Position numbers and translations under genes: made by a program
The notes under the pieces: model-generated
What the model saw: the letters and a program-made list of their open reading frames with translations, nothing else
Databases searched by the model: none
What the model was told of the DNA's origin: nothing
Source: Vibrio algarum
GTDB lineage: Bacteria > Pseudomonadota > Gammaproteobacteria > Enterobacterales > Vibrionaceae
Assembly (NCBI RefSeq): GCF_028204155.1
Contig: NZ_JAQLOI010000001.1
Span: 1,922,001 to 1,986,000, forward strand
DNA length: 64,000 nt
Direction of reading: 5' to 3'
Shown here: piece by piece, positions 1 through 9,784 of the stretch
Numbering within the stretch: the first letter of the stretch is position 1
Layout: each line of letters starts with the position of its first letter

Positions 1-607
1 CTTGAGCATAGGCTTCTACTTCGGCAACTGCACCGGCTGCCATACGTTCTTTCTCAATTGCGGCTTGTTTCGTTTCGTTACGAGCCCCTTCTTGCGCCAT
101 TTGGAACATTTGATAAGCGGCACTTTGTGTAAACTTGGCAGCCTGCCATTGGGTTAGTGCTTCGTCTCTTTTCTGCTCTGCAACGACACCATCTTTATAC
201 AAACTATCAACACGTTGGAAGGTCTTTTCTGCCAAAGAAGCAGCAGCCTTGGCTTTCTGCCATTGGTCGCTAGCAGCAGCAATTTGTTGTGAGCGTGCAC
301 CATTTTCAGCTTGCAATGCCATTGCCCCTGCGGCTTTTTGACCTGCTAGAGCTTGATCAAGTTTCGCGTCGATTTCTGGACTATAAAGGGTAAAAACAGG
401 GTCACCAATGGATATTTGATCCCCTTTACTCACCATAATCTTCTCTATTCTCCCTGGTACTTTAGAAGAAATACTGTATTGCTGCGCCTCTATCTGGCCT
501 TGAAGGCGTATAGGTTTAGGCTGATAGGCTTGATAAAAACTGTATGCAATCCAAGAACCGATACTAACAGCAACTGCTGTCACAAGAATGGGTTTAACGA
601 CTTTCAT
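1..607 (-). CDS. HlyD-family periplasmic adaptor (membrane fusion) protein, 3' end cut by window edge
   Basis: The minus-strand frame opens at the ATG at 605-607 and stays open to base 1, giving about 202 visible residues. An N-terminal membrane anchor (MKVVKPILVTAVAVSIGSW) is followed by a short lipoyl-like segment (QGQIEAQQYSISSKVPGRIE ... KGDQISIGDPVFTL), then an Ala/Gln/Lys-rich alpha-helical hairpin. This is the usual order in HlyD/YbhG-type adaptors, which join an inner-membrane exporter to an outer-membrane channel. Its ATG overlaps the stop of the TolC-like gene by one base (TAATG), so the two are translationally coupled. The inner-membrane pump is probably further along the operon, outside the window; ABC or another transporter type cannot be decided here. 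Confidence 0.85.
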   Translation of the reverse strand, partial: MKVVKPILVTAVAVSIGSWIAYSFYQAYQPKPIRLQGQIEAQQYSISSKVPGRIEKIMVSKGDQISIGDPVFTLYSPEIDAKLDQALAGQKAAGAMALQAENGARSQQIAAASDQWQKAKAAASLAEKTFQRVDSLYKDGVVAEQKRDEALTQWQAAKFTQSAAYQMFQMAQEGARNETKQAAIEKERMAAGAVAEVEAYAQ

Positions 608-2013
608 TACTGATCCTCTGATTTTACGGTTTGAGATGCATTCGAAACGTATTGATTAAATGTGTTCATTTCACTACTCAGTGCTAACAATCGATTGAGA
701 GAGATTAAATAGTTAAAGCTCGCAACCTGTTGCTGGGTTTTTATGCTGGCTAAATAGAGCTCAGCATCAACCACATCGAGTGAAGTAGATAAGCCTTGAG
801 TAAATGCCTTACTTCTCAAGCTTAGGTTTTCTTGCGCAAGCTCTAAGCTCGAATTTAATCCATGGACTTCTTCGATTGCTTGTTCGGCTTCGTAGTAGGT
901 CTTTTCTACCAAAACGGTAAGGTCGCGTGTTGCTTGATGGCGAAGATGATGGACTTGCAATACTGCACTATGTGCTGCCTGAACGCTCTCTGAGCGACCA
1001 TTGTTATCGATTAAAGGGATGCTTACGCCAACGCCGACTAACCAATCTGGCGCTAACTCGGAAGCAAGAGAGTCATCTTCGTATAACGTGTAGTTTCCAT
1101 AAAGGTAGACTTCAGGATAATAGCGGCCTTTTTCTGCAACAATGAGTTGGCTAGCTTGTTTATTCTTCGCGTCTAAAATGGATAGCCCTGGATAAGTTGT
1201 TAAGGTCTGATCGGTAAAAGCGCTTAGAGGTGGAAGATTTTCATTAATAAACAGAGAGGTTTCTGGGTACACTTTTTCATCTTGATTTAAAATCTGGGTC
1301 AGTGCAGAAACCGCGATTTCGACATCTTTTTGTGCACGTTTGCGCTCGACGGTTGCTTTCGTTAATGATGCTTCAGCTTGCAGCCTTTCAACTTTGGCTA
1401 TTTGACCTTGAGTTTCAAGTTTTACAGCGAAGTCTCTGTGTTTAGTTAACCCTTGCTCAACGGAAATTCTTGTTTGTAGAACATCGTTTGCTAAAACCAC
1501 GCTGAAGTAATATTTAGCTAAGTCTTCGTACTGAGCTTGAGTTTCCATTGCCAAATAGGCGACAGCTTCATCGGTTTGTCCACTCGCAATCTCTTGAGCG
1601 GCGGTTATTCTGCCACCGGTAAATATTGGCCAAACTGCCCTGATGGATGAGTTGAACAAATCTTTTTCAGTAATGGTGGATGTGGTAGCACTTAATAAAG
1701 AGGTAAGACCTAAATGTGACAACATAGCCGCGCTTGTAGAATCGAGGCTATCAATGATTTGGTCGCCAGATAAGGTCACATCATCGTCTAGACGAGTGTA
1801 ATTCGCACCTAACGTCACTGAAGGAAGGTTTAACGATGATTTTGAGCCTTCTAGTTGGCGGTAACGGTCAACATTGGCTCTTTGCGCTGCGATAGCGCTG
1901 TTCTTATCTTGTAATAATGTCCACGCGTTTTCAAAACTAATCTCACCTGCAATACCAGAAGTTGAATAGAGAATAGCTGTACTTAATAGCGCGAGTTTTG
2001 ATTTGTAATTCAT
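607..2013 (-). CDS. TolC-family outer membrane efflux protein
   Basis: The gene encodes 468 residues from the ATG at 2013. The frame is open further upstream to a GTG, but the ATG gives a proper signal peptide (MNYKSKLALLSTAILYSTSGIAG) and is preferred. The sequence has the internal duplication of long alpha-helices and short beta segments typical of outer membrane factors (FENAWTLLQDKNSAIAAQRA near the start; LSTSLDVVDAELYLASIKTQ near the end). These trimers form the outer membrane channel of tripartite exporters. It is the first visible gene of a minus-strand operon and overlaps the adaptor gene by one base. The exported substrate is unknown. Confidence 0.88.
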   Translation of the reverse strand: MNYKSKLALLSTAILYSTSGIAGEISFENAWTLLQDKNSAIAAQRANVDRYRQLEGSKSSLNLPSVTLGANYTRLDDDVTLSGDQIIDSLDSTSAAMLSHLGLTSLLSATTSTITEKDLFNSSIRAVWPIFTGGRITAAQEIASGQTDEAVAYLAMETQAQYEDLAKYYFSVVLANDVLQTRISVEQGLTKHRDFAVKLETQGQIAKVERLQAEASLTKATVERKRAQKDVEIAVSALTQILNQDEKVYPETSLFINENLPPLSAFTDQTLTTYPGLSILDAKNKQASQLIVAEKGRYYPEVYLYGNYTLYEDDSLASELAPDWLVGVGVSIPLIDNNGRSESVQAAHSAVLQVHHLRHQATRDLTVLVEKTYYEAEQAIEEVHGLNSSLELAQENLSLRSKAFTQGLSTSLDVVDAELYLASIKTQQQVASFNYLISLNRLLALSSEMNTFNQYVSNASQTVKSEDQ

Positions 2014-2164
2014 GGTAAAACAACGATAATGAAAGAAAAATAGAGCATATACTCTAGCGTTAATATTCACAATGTAATTCACCCATATTAGTTGTTAATT
2101 TGTTAAATAACGTTGACATAGTCGAGAGAGGGGCACAGGTATGCGCCATAAACCCTATTATCAA

Positions 2165-2848
2165 TCAGATTGTGCGATTATCACCGCCACTATAAGCAAT
2201 AGTTTGGCTTATCTCTGTTAAGCTTCGGCCTGATTCTTGTTGCCAATGTAGAAATGCGTTATTAGCGGCGGATAACGCTCGCTTTGTTCCTCTTCCCGAG
2301 TCGATGATGCCGGTGTTTCGTAAATAGGATTCGACATCAGAAGAAAAAATAAATGTGTCTACACCCATTTGACGGAGGGTGTAAGGGCCAGTATTCCCGC
2401 CAAGTCGGTTACCCTGTTTTTTAAGGTATAACCAGAGGCCAGTAATGTTGTTTTCAGGCCAATTGGAAACCATTTCGCTAAAACTCCCGTGCTCTACCTG
2501 TACTGACTTAATCATTTGAGCATTAGCAGGAATAGACATGACTTTGGTTAAATGACGAATAATTTGAGGGTCTTTCGCTTTTGCTTCCCATTGCTCTTCT
2601 GAAAGCATTAGTAAGGAATCTATCTTAAAGTCAAAAAACACGGCTTCAAAGTTTGGCCATTTATTTCGTACCACTTGCCATGAAATACCACATTGAAAGA
2701 CTTTCATTGTAAATGCAGCCAACCAACGGTCGTCCCCCACTGACGAAAGCTGCTTGGCTGTTAACGGGCGACTTAAAAGAGACTCTAAATTTTCTTTACT
2801 TCCTTTTCGTTCGGCTGCGCGTTGATAGATTGATGCAAACTTTTCCAT
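2165..2848 (-). CDS. DNA-3-methyladenine glycosylase I-like protein (divergent Tag family)
   Basis: The product has 227 residues from the MEKFASIYQRA start at 2848. An in-frame ATG at 2872 is possible but has no better ribosome site. Similarity to Tag shows in the core, with ISWQVVRNKWPNFEAVFFDF and IIRHLTKVMSIPANAQMI matching the family pattern of an aromatic ISW segment followed by IIRH. Tag removes 3-methyladenine from DNA in base-excision repair. The Cys/His zinc ligands of E. coli Tag are not visible at the termini, so this belongs to a divergent zinc-free branch and catalytic activity is uncertain. It is divergent from the prp regulator. Confidence 0.7.
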   Translation of the reverse strand: MEKFASIYQRAAERKGSKENLESLLSRPLTAKQLSSVGDDRWLAAFTMKVFQCGISWQVVRNKWPNFEAVFFDFKIDSLLMLSEEQWEAKAKDPQIIRHLTKVMSIPANAQMIKSVQVEHGSFSEMVSNWPENNITGLWLYLKKQGNRLGGNTGPYTLRQMGVDTFIFSSDVESYLRNTGIIDSGRGTKRALSAANNAFLHWQQESGRSLTEISQTIAYSGGDNRTI

Positions 2849-2990
2849 GTAGAATCCATTGTAAGTCTCCATGCGGAGATAATATAAAGATGATCCAATA
2901 CTATTATCAGATAATGTTAAACCTTGCTACCGACCATTACACATTCCTTTAACTTGTCTTTTTACTGTTACTCATTAGACATTAGTCTAC

Positions 2991-3002
2991 ATTGTCGACA
3001 AT
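2991..3002. promoter_or_regulatory. Palindromic operator for the GntR-type propionate regulator
   Basis: ATTGTCGACAAT is a perfect 12-bp palindrome about 75 bp upstream of the first gene of the prp cluster. FCD-type GntR regulators bind short palindromes of this TTGT-N2-ACAA kind, and I recall this motif being assigned to GntR-type PrpR in related gammaproteobacteria. Its position fits autoregulation of the whole operon. Seen: the palindrome. Inferred: the binding protein. Confidence 0.65.
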
Positions 3003-3076
3003 CTAGTTGTAATAACCCCTATTTTTACGCTATTTTCTGTTTATCAACTGCGCATTGTTAACACAGAGGGTGGAAA

Positions 3077-3781
3077 TTGAATCAAACAACCGAACAAAAA
3101 AGCGTAAGCAATGAAAAGGAAGGTACCAAGTCAGAAAATCTGACCGAATACCTTATTGACGCGATTGTTTCTGGCGAAATTGAATCGGGTTCGAAGATCT
3201 CAGAACCTGAGTTAGCCAAAAGGTTTGGTGTGAGTCGCGGGCCCTTACGAGAGGCGATAATGCGGGTTGAAGGTCTTGGTCTTATAGAGCGTATTCCTCA
3301 TGTCGGTGCAAGAGTCATTACATTTTCACAAGAACATTTGTCTGAACTCTATGCCGTTCGTGAGTCTTTAGAAGGCATGGCTGCGAGATTGGCCGCTAGA
3401 AATATTAGTAAAGAAGAACTCTCGGCATTAAAGCAATTATTGTCGACACATTCAGAACACATCGATCAGGTAGAGGGTAAGTCTTATTTTCAACAACAAG
3501 GTGACTTTGATTTCCACTACCGAATTATTAAAGCCAGCCGCAACACAAAATTGATTTCATTGCTCTGCGATGAGCTATACCACTTATTAAGAATGTACCG
3601 TGCTAAATCACCACGGTCACATTCAAGACCTGAAAAAGCTTTAGAAGAACATAAGTTCATACTACAAGCGATCAAAAACCGAGATGAAGAGCTAGCTGAA
3701 ATCCTAATGAGAAGGCATATCTCAGGTAGCCGTATGCTTATTGAAAAACAAATGCAGTCTGTTAAGGAGAACCACTCATGA
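3077..3781 (+). CDS. prpR: GntR-family (FCD) transcriptional regulator of the methylcitrate operon
   Basis: The 234-residue protein starts at TTG (3077), placed 6-7 nt after the strong site GAGGGTGG; no nearby ATG fits. The N-terminal winged helix (about residues 24-90) includes [30 protein letters not shown], the classic GntR recognition region. The rest is an all-helical FCD ligand domain with the expected metal-site histidines ([12 protein letters not shown] and later [10 protein letters not shown]). Its stop overlaps the prpB start (ATGA), so it is co-transcribed with the genes it probably controls, in response to 2-methylcitrate or a related intermediate. This is not the sigma-54-type PrpR of E. 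coli. Confidence 0.88.
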   Translation: MNQTTEQKSVSNEKEGTKSENLTEYLIDAIVSGEIESGSKISEPELAKRFGVSRGPLREAIMRVEGLGLIERIPHVGARVITFSQEHLSELYAVRESLEGMAARLAARNISKEELSALKQLLSTHSEHIDQVEGKSYFQQQGDFDFHYRIIKASRNTKLISLLCDELYHLLRMYRAKSPRSHSRPEKALEEHKFILQAIKNRDEELAEILMRRHISGSRMLIEKQMQSVKENHS

Positions 3782-4671
3782 GTTTAAGTCAAGGCGCTAA
3801 GTTCCGATTAGCCGTTAAAGAAAACGATCCGCTACAAATAGTAGGTACGGTAAATCCATACTGCGCCATGATGGCTAAAAATGTGGGTCATCAAGCGATA
3901 TATCTATCTGGCGGGGGTATTGCAAATGCTTCTTATGGGTTACCGGACCTTGGTATCACAACACTGAATGACGTGTTAGTGGACGTTGAGCGCATTACTA
4001 ACGCATGTGATTTACCACTTATGGTGGATATCGATACCGGATTTGGTGGCGCATTCAATATTGCGAGGACCATTAAGGCGATGGAGAAGGCCGGTGCTGG
4101 TGCGATTCATATGGAAGATCAGGTCGCGCAGAAACGCTGTGGTCATCGTCCTAACAAAGCCATCGTTAGCCAAGGTGAAATGGCTGACCGTGTAAAAGCC
4201 GCGGTAGATGCGCGAATAAACGATGAGTTTGTCATCATGGCACGTACTGATGCGCTTGCGGTAGAAGGTATAGATTCGGCTATAGAAAGAGCAATCGCCT
4301 GTGTGGAAGCTGGTGCAGATATGATTTTCCCAGAAGCCATGACGGAATTAGAACAATATAAAAAGTTCTCAGCGGCGCTGGAATCTGCAACAGGCAAACA
4401 TGTCCCAATTTTGGCAAACATTACAGAATTTGGTCAGACACCGTTGTATGGCGGAGAAGAACTGGCTAAAGCAAGTGTCGATATGGTTCTTTATCCATTG
4501 AGTGCATTCCGTGCAATGAATAAAGCCGCCGAAATGGTTTATCAACACCTGCTTGAAGTGGGGAACCAAGAAGCGATGGTTGAGCACATGCAAACACGTA
4601 AAGAGTTGTATGCGCATCTTAACTATCACGACTATGAAAATAAGCTAGATAAGCTATTTTCAGAAAAATAA
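3778..4671 (+). CDS. prpB: 2-methylisocitrate lyase
   Basis: PrpB splits 2-methylisocitrate into pyruvate and succinate, the last step of the methylcitrate cycle. The 297-residue length is normal for the family. The PEP mutase/isocitrate lyase TIM barrel shows the Mg-binding segment [12 protein letters not shown], the catalytic loop KRCGHRPNK with its active-site Cys, and [12 protein letters not shown]. The start codon overlaps the regulator's stop. An 89-bp gap containing a small hairpin (CGAAGC ... GCTTCG) separates it from prpC. Confidence 0.96.
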   Translation: MSLSQGAKFRLAVKENDPLQIVGTVNPYCAMMAKNVGHQAIYLSGGGIANASYGLPDLGITTLNDVLVDVERITNACDLPLMVDIDTGFGGAFNIARTIKAMEKAGAGAIHMEDQVAQKRCGHRPNKAIVSQGEMADRVKAAVDARINDEFVIMARTDALAVEGIDSAIERAIACVEAGADMIFPEAMTELEQYKKFSAALESATGKHVPILANITEFGQTPLYGGEELAKASVDMVLYPLSAFRAMNKAAEMVYQHLLEVGNQEAMVEHMQTRKELYAHLNYHDYENKLDKLFSEK

Positions 4672-4760
4672 TAATAAAAATATTAATTAACTTACCAATA
4701 ACGTAAACAAACCGAAGCAATGCAGTAAGGAAGCTTCGTAAATAATGAAAGGAGTTCGTC

Positions 4761-5891
4761 ATGCCAGATAAAAAACTAGGTGGAGCCGGGTTAAGAGGGC
4801 AGAGTGCAGGGACAACATCTCTTTGTACCGTTGGGCAATCGGGTACCGGTTTAACGTATCGTGGTTACGACATTACAGACCTTGCGAACCATGCGCAATT
4901 TGAAGAAGTTGCCCACCTGTTATTGCAAGGACATTTGCCAAATCAAAAAGAGCTAGACGATTACAAAACGCGTTTAGTCAGTCAAAGGGGCTTGCCAAGT
5001 GAGCTAAAATCGGCACTAGAACTGATCCCAAAAGATGCGCACCCGATGGATGTGATGCGAACAGGGTGTTCGATATTAGGTAATCTTGAGCAAGAGTTGG
5101 ATTTTTCCCAGCAGCAATCTAGTACGGAAAGAATGCTGGCGCTATTTCCGGCTATCATCTGTTACTGGTACCGCTTTAGCCATGATGGAGTGCGTATAGA
5201 TACAGAAGATACCTCTGAAGACACTACTGGTGGTTACTTTCTTAAATTGCTGACGGACAAAACCCCAAGCGAATTACATAAGCAGGTAATGCATTGCTCA
5301 CTTACTGTATATGCAGAACATGAGTTTAACGCTTCAACTTTCGCTGCCCGCGTATGCGCATCAACGCTATCAGATATACATTCTTGTGTAACGGCCGCAA
5401 TTGGGACGTTAAGAGGCCCACTTCATGGTGGCGCTAATGAAGCAGCGATGGCGATGATAGAGAATTGGACAACCCCTGAGCAAGCAGAAGAAGAAATTCT
5501 CAAGATGTTGGCTGCAAAAGACAAAATTATGGGCTTTGGTCACGCGGTATACCGCGAATCTGACCCTCGAAATGCTTTGATTAAACAGTGGTCTAAAGCA
5601 CTTTCCGAAGCAACGGGTGATACCCATCTTTACGCGGTTTCAGAACGTGTTGAATCAGTGATGAAGAGAGAAAAAGGGTTGTTTTGTAACGCCGATTTTT
5701 TCCACGCATCGGCTTACCACTTTATGGACATTCCAACCAAGTTATTCACACCGATTTTTGTGATTAGCCGTTTAACGGGTTGGGCTGCACACGTTTATGA
5801 GCAACGTGCTAATAATCGAATAATCCGACCAAGCGCCGATTACGACGGACCTGAGCATCAAGACTGGCTACCAATTGACAAGCGGAGTTAG
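4761..5891 (+). CDS. prpC: 2-methylcitrate synthase
   Basis: PrpC condenses propionyl-CoA with oxaloacetate to 2-methylcitrate. The 376-residue length matches PrpC rather than the longer GltA. Citrate-synthase motifs are present: GPLHGGANEAAM carrying the first catalytic His, GFGHAVY carrying the second, and RESDPR. It starts at an ATG 7 nt after AAGGAG. It lies downstream of prpB and 80 bp before acnD in the same operon. Confidence 0.96.
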   Translation: MPDKKLGGAGLRGQSAGTTSLCTVGQSGTGLTYRGYDITDLANHAQFEEVAHLLLQGHLPNQKELDDYKTRLVSQRGLPSELKSALELIPKDAHPMDVMRTGCSILGNLEQELDFSQQQSSTERMLALFPAIICYWYRFSHDGVRIDTEDTSEDTTGGYFLKLLTDKTPSELHKQVMHCSLTVYAEHEFNASTFAARVCASTLSDIHSCVTAAIGTLRGPLHGGANEAAMAMIENWTTPEQAEEEILKMLAAKDKIMGFGHAVYRESDPRNALIKQWSKALSEATGDTHLYAVSERVESVMKREKGLFCNADFFHASAYHFMDIPTKLFTPIFVISRLTGWAAHVYEQRANNRIIRPSADYDGPEHQDWLPIDKRS

Positions 5892-5971
5892 CTTCAAAGA
5901 CGTCGACATAAATAAGTGATAGTAAAACTCGCAGTAGGATAAGCCTGCTAAAGAAAAATTACTGGAAATAA

Positions 5972-8551
5972 ATGATGAATAGTCAGTATAAAAAATCGTT
6001 GCCAAATACACAGGTTGAATACTATGACACGAGACTAGCGGTGAATAGTTTGGTTTCTGGTTCATACGAAAAACTCCCTTATACGTCTAGAGTGTTGGCA
6101 GAAAACTTGGTTCGACGATGTGAGCCAGAAAATTTAAATGATGCATTATTACAGCTTATCCACCGGAAGCGCGATTTAGACTTTCCTTGGTATCCGGCTC
6201 GTGTAGTGTGTCATGACATATTAGGCCAAACAGCTTTAGTAGATTTAGCGGGTCTAAGAGACGCGATTGCGGAACAAGGTGGTGACCCCGCTAAAGTTAA
6301 CCCTGTTGTTGAAACGCAACTTATCGTGGACCATTCACTTGCAGTGGAACATGCTGGGTTTGACAAAGATGCCTTTCAAAAAAATCGAGACATTGAAGAT
6401 CGCCGAAACGAAGACAGGTTTCATTTTATAGAGTGGTGTAAAACCGCTTTTCAAAATGTAAATGTGATACCTGCAGGCAACGGCATCATGCACCAAATAA
6501 ACCTAGAAAAAATGTCTCCAGTGATACAAGTGAAAAACGGTGTTGCCTTTCCCGATACTTGTGTTGGGACAGATAGCCATACACCACATGTTGATGCTCT
6601 TGGTGTTATTGCGATTGGGGTCGGTGGCTTAGAGGCTGAAACCGTAATGCTTGGTAGGCCGTCAATGATGCGTTTGCCAGACATCGTTGGGGTGAAGTTA
6701 ACTGGTGTAAGGCAACCAGGGATTACAGCAACCGATATTGTTTTGGCGATCACTGAATTTCTTCGTCAACAAAAAGTGGTTTCTTCTTACCTTGAATTCT
6801 TTGGGGAAGGAGCAAGAAAGCTGACTATTGGGGATAGAGCAACTATCTCTAATATGACACCAGAATATGGTGCTACCGCAGGCATGTTCTATATTGATGA
6901 ACAGACAATTAATTATCTTAAGTTAACAGGACGTGACGACAAGCAAGTAGAGCTAGTAGAACAGTACGCGAAGCAGACAGGTTTATGGGCAGATGATCTG
7001 ATAGAAGCCGAGTATGAACGAGTATTAGAATTTGACTTGTCCATGGTACAACGGAATCTTGCTGGACCTTCTAATCCACACCGCCGCTTACCGACCTCTG
7101 AGTTAACTAACAGAGGCATAGCCAAAGCGTGGGAGAAAGAAGAGGGGTTACTGCCCGATGGCGCGGTCATTATAGCGGCGATTACTTCCTGCACAAACAC
7201 AAGCAACCCACGTAATGTTATTGCCGCTGCGTTGCTCGCTAAAAAAGCAAACGAATTAGGCTTAATTCGCCAACCTTGGGTAAAAACTTCGTTTGCTCCG
7301 GGTTCAAAAGTTGCCAAACTTTATCTTGAAGAATCTGGTTTGTTGCCAGAACTAGAGAAACTTGGTTTTGGTATTGTTGGCTACGCATGTACGACTTGTA
7401 ACGGTATGAGTGGTGCACTAGACCCGAAAATCCAAAAAGAAATCATTGAACGAGATCTTTATTCTACTGCTGTTCTTTCCGGTAATCGAAACTTTGATGG
7501 TCGAATCCACCCTTACGCGAAGCAAGCGTTCTTAGCATCGCCACCGCTTGTGGTTGCTTATGCTTTGGCTGGGACTATTCGTTTCGACATCGAAAAAGAC
7601 GTCATTGGTACTAATAATGATGGGCAACCAGTTTACTTGAAAGATCTGTGGCCAAGTGACGAAGAGATCGATGACGTAGTTAGTCGCTTTGTGAAGCCGG
7701 AGCAGTTTAATCAAGTTTATATTCAAATGTTTAAGCTAACCGATGATGAGCAAAAAAGTGAGCCTTTATACGACTGGCGACCTCAGAGTACTTATATTCG
7801 CAGGCCTCCATATTGGGAAGGGGCGTTAGCGGGTAAGAGAAGCTTATCTGGCATGCGACCACTAGCGATATTACCAGATAACATCACGACTGATCATTTG
7901 TCACCTTCGAATGCAATTTTAGCATCGAGTGCAGCAGGTGAATACTTAACCCACATGAAAGTACCAGAGGAAGATTTTAATTCCTATGCTACTCATAGAG
8001 GTGATCACCTTACCGCACAGCGCGCTACGTTTGCGAATCCAAAATTGTTTAATGAAATGGTGAAAGAAAATGGTGAGGTGGTGCAAGGTTCCCTCGCACG
8101 TATAGAACCTGAAGGTAAGGTTACCCGTATGTGGGAAGCCATTGAAACCTACATGGATCGTAAGCAACCTCTAATTATCGTAGCTGGAGCAGATTATGGA
8201 CAAGGTTCATCTCGAGATTGGGCTGCGAAAGGGGTTCGTTTAGCCGGTGTTGAAGTGATTGTCGCAGAGGGTTTTGAGCGAATACACCGAACTAACTTAG
8301 TTGGGATGGGCGTTCTTCCATTAGAGTTTAAAACCGGTGAAAACCGCAATACGTTAGCATTAGATGGAACAGAACTTTATGACGTAAAAGGCGAAATACA
8401 ACCAGGTACAGACTTAACCGTTGAGATTACACGTAAAAATGGTGAAAAAGTAAATGTTACGGTTACCTGCCGCCTTGATACAGCGGATGAAGTTTCTGTT
8501 TACAATGCCGGCGGTGTGCTGCAGCGATTTGCACAAGACTTCTTAGCGTAA
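5972..8551 (+). CDS. acnD: Fe/S-dependent 2-methylcitrate dehydratase AcnD
   Basis: AcnD is an aconitase-family enzyme that dehydrates 2-methylcitrate to 2-methylaconitate; it works with PrpF in place of PrpD. The 859 residues include the three 4Fe-4S cysteines, one in TSCTNTSNPRN (about residue 407) and two in GYACTTCNG (about 473 and 476), and the swivel-domain motif GADYGQGSSRDWAAKG. Two adjacent ATGs (5972, 5975) precede NSQYKK; family members usually begin with a single Met, so 5975 may be the true start. The next gene is prpF, the partner expected for AcnD. Confidence 0.95.
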   Translation: MMNSQYKKSLPNTQVEYYDTRLAVNSLVSGSYEKLPYTSRVLAENLVRRCEPENLNDALLQLIHRKRDLDFPWYPARVVCHDILGQTALVDLAGLRDAIAEQGGDPAKVNPVVETQLIVDHSLAVEHAGFDKDAFQKNRDIEDRRNEDRFHFIEWCKTAFQNVNVIPAGNGIMHQINLEKMSPVIQVKNGVAFPDTCVGTDSHTPHVDALGVIAIGVGGLEAETVMLGRPSMMRLPDIVGVKLTGVRQPGITATDIVLAITEFLRQQKVVSSYLEFFGEGARKLTIGDRATISNMTPEYGATAGMFYIDEQTINYLKLTGRDDKQVELVEQYAKQTGLWADDLIEAEYERVLEFDLSMVQRNLAGPSNPHRRLPTSELTNRGIAKAWEKEEGLLPDGAVIIAAITSCTNTSNPRNVIAAALLAKKANELGLIRQPWVKTSFAPGSKVAKLYLEESGLLPELEKLGFGIVGYACTTCNGMSGALDPKIQKEIIERDLYSTAVLSGNRNFDGRIHPYAKQAFLASPPLVVAYALAGTIRFDIEKDVIGTNNDGQPVYLKDLWPSDEEIDDVVSRFVKPEQFNQVYIQMFKLTDDEQKSEPLYDWRPQSTYIRRPPYWEGALAGKRSLSGMRPLAILPDNITTDHLSPSNAILASSAAGEYLTHMKVPEEDFNSYATHRGDHLTAQRATFANPKLFNEMVKENGEVVQGSLARIEPEGKVTRMWEAIETYMDRKQPLIIVAGADYGQGSSRDWAAKGVRLAGVEVIVAEGFERIHRTNLVGMGVLPLEFKTGENRNTLALDGTELYDVKGEIQPGTDLTVEITRKNGEKVNVTVTCRLDTADEVSVYNAGGVLQRFAQDFLA

Positions 8552-8561
8552 GGGGCTGAAT

Positions 8562-9764
8562 ATGAGAGAAGAAAACGTCACCGTTCAGTCTCAGATTAAA
8601 GTACCCGCTACCTATATGAGAGGGGGTACGAGTAAAGGGGTATTTTTTAGTCTAGAAGACTTACCTGAACCTGCGCAACAACCAGGGAAAGATAGGGACA
8701 ATTTACTACTTAGAGTAATAGGAAGCCCCGATCCTTACGCTAAACAGATTGATGGGATGGGAGGAGCAACGTCGAGCACCAGTAAAACCGTTATTGTTTC
8801 GAGAAGTACCCAGCCTGACCATGATGTCGATTACCTCTTTGGTCAGGTAGCAATAGACAGGCCATTTGTAGATTGGAGTGGAAATTGTGGGAATCTCTCC
8901 GCAGCAGTGGGGCCATTTGCTATCCATAGTGGATTGGTCGATCCCGATAGGATACCGAACAACGGCATCGTTACCGTCCGCGTTTGGCAAGTGAATATTG
9001 AGAAAACCATTCTAATCCATGTACCAATCTCTAATGGCTATGTTCAAGAAACTGGCACGTTCGAGCTTGATGGCGTCACTTTCCCTGCTGCCGAAATACA
9101 GGTGGATTTTATGGACCCATCCGCGGGTAGTGGGTCAATGTTTCCTACTGGAAATCTAGTAGATGACCTTGAGGTTCCCGGTGTCGGTACATTGAAAACG
9201 ACAATGATAAATGCGGGAATCCCTACTATTTTCATCAACGCTGAGGACATTAATTACCGAGGTGTGGAACTACAGGACGACATTAATAATGATGAACAAG
9301 CGTTAAGAATGTTTGAATCTATTCGTGCGTATGGCGCACTTAAAATGGGTTTGATTGACAAGCTTTCTGAGGCGGAAACTCGACAACATACGCCTAAAGT
9401 CGCGTTTATTTCTTCACCACAAAGCTACTACTCTTCAAGTGGCAAAGAAGTAAAGTCGTCCGATGTTGATGTATTGGTTCGGGCATTGTCAATGGGTAAG
9501 TTACACCACGCCATGATGGGGACTGCTGCAGTTGCCATTGCAGCCGCTGCCTGCGTCCCAACTACTCTAGTCAATATTGCCGCAGGCGGTGGCGAAAAAA
9601 ATGCGGTGACGTTTGGGCACCCATCAGGGACGCTAAAAGTGGGTGCAAAGGCCAATCAAACGAAGTATGGATGGGTGGTCGAAAAGGCGGTAATGAGCAG
9701 AAGCGCACGAGTATTAATGGAAGGTTGGGTACGCGTACCCCTCGATACTATCAAACATAATTAA
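8562..9764 (+). CDS. prpF: 2-methylaconitate cis-trans isomerase PrpF
   Basis: PrpF isomerises the 2-methylaconitate made by AcnD so that it can be rehydrated to 2-methylisocitrate. It has 400 residues and a diaminopimelate-epimerase-like fold. The family signatures are YMRGGTSKGVFF near the N-terminus, DWSGNCGNLSAAVGPFAI around residue 105, and MMGTAAVAIAAA in the C-terminal half. The start is 10 nt after the acnD stop, with GGGG as ribosome site. The acnD-prpF pair shows that this operon uses the AcnD route. Confidence 0.95.
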   Translation: MREENVTVQSQIKVPATYMRGGTSKGVFFSLEDLPEPAQQPGKDRDNLLLRVIGSPDPYAKQIDGMGGATSSTSKTVIVSRSTQPDHDVDYLFGQVAIDRPFVDWSGNCGNLSAAVGPFAIHSGLVDPDRIPNNGIVTVRVWQVNIEKTILIHVPISNGYVQETGTFELDGVTFPAAEIQVDFMDPSAGSGSMFPTGNLVDDLEVPGVGTLKTTMINAGIPTIFINAEDINYRGVELQDDINNDEQALRMFESIRAYGALKMGLIDKLSEAETRQHTPKVAFISSPQSYYSSSGKEVKSSDVDVLVRALSMGKLHHAMMGTAAVAIAAAACVPTTLVNIAAGGGEKNAVTFGHPSGTLKVGAKANQTKYGWVVEKAVMSRSARVLMEGWVRVPLDTIKHN

Positions 9765-9784
9765 GACACATTGGAGGAAACAAT

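Noticed and set aside
353..613. Plus-strand open frames at 135-341 and 353-613
   Set aside because: They lie opposite the HlyD-like coding frame and have no family features or ribosome sites.
1..2013. HlyD/TolC pair as the secretion system of the adhesin at the right edge
   Set aside because: The two lie 55 kb apart, and LapA-type adhesins usually have their type I secretion genes next to them, probably beyond the right edge.
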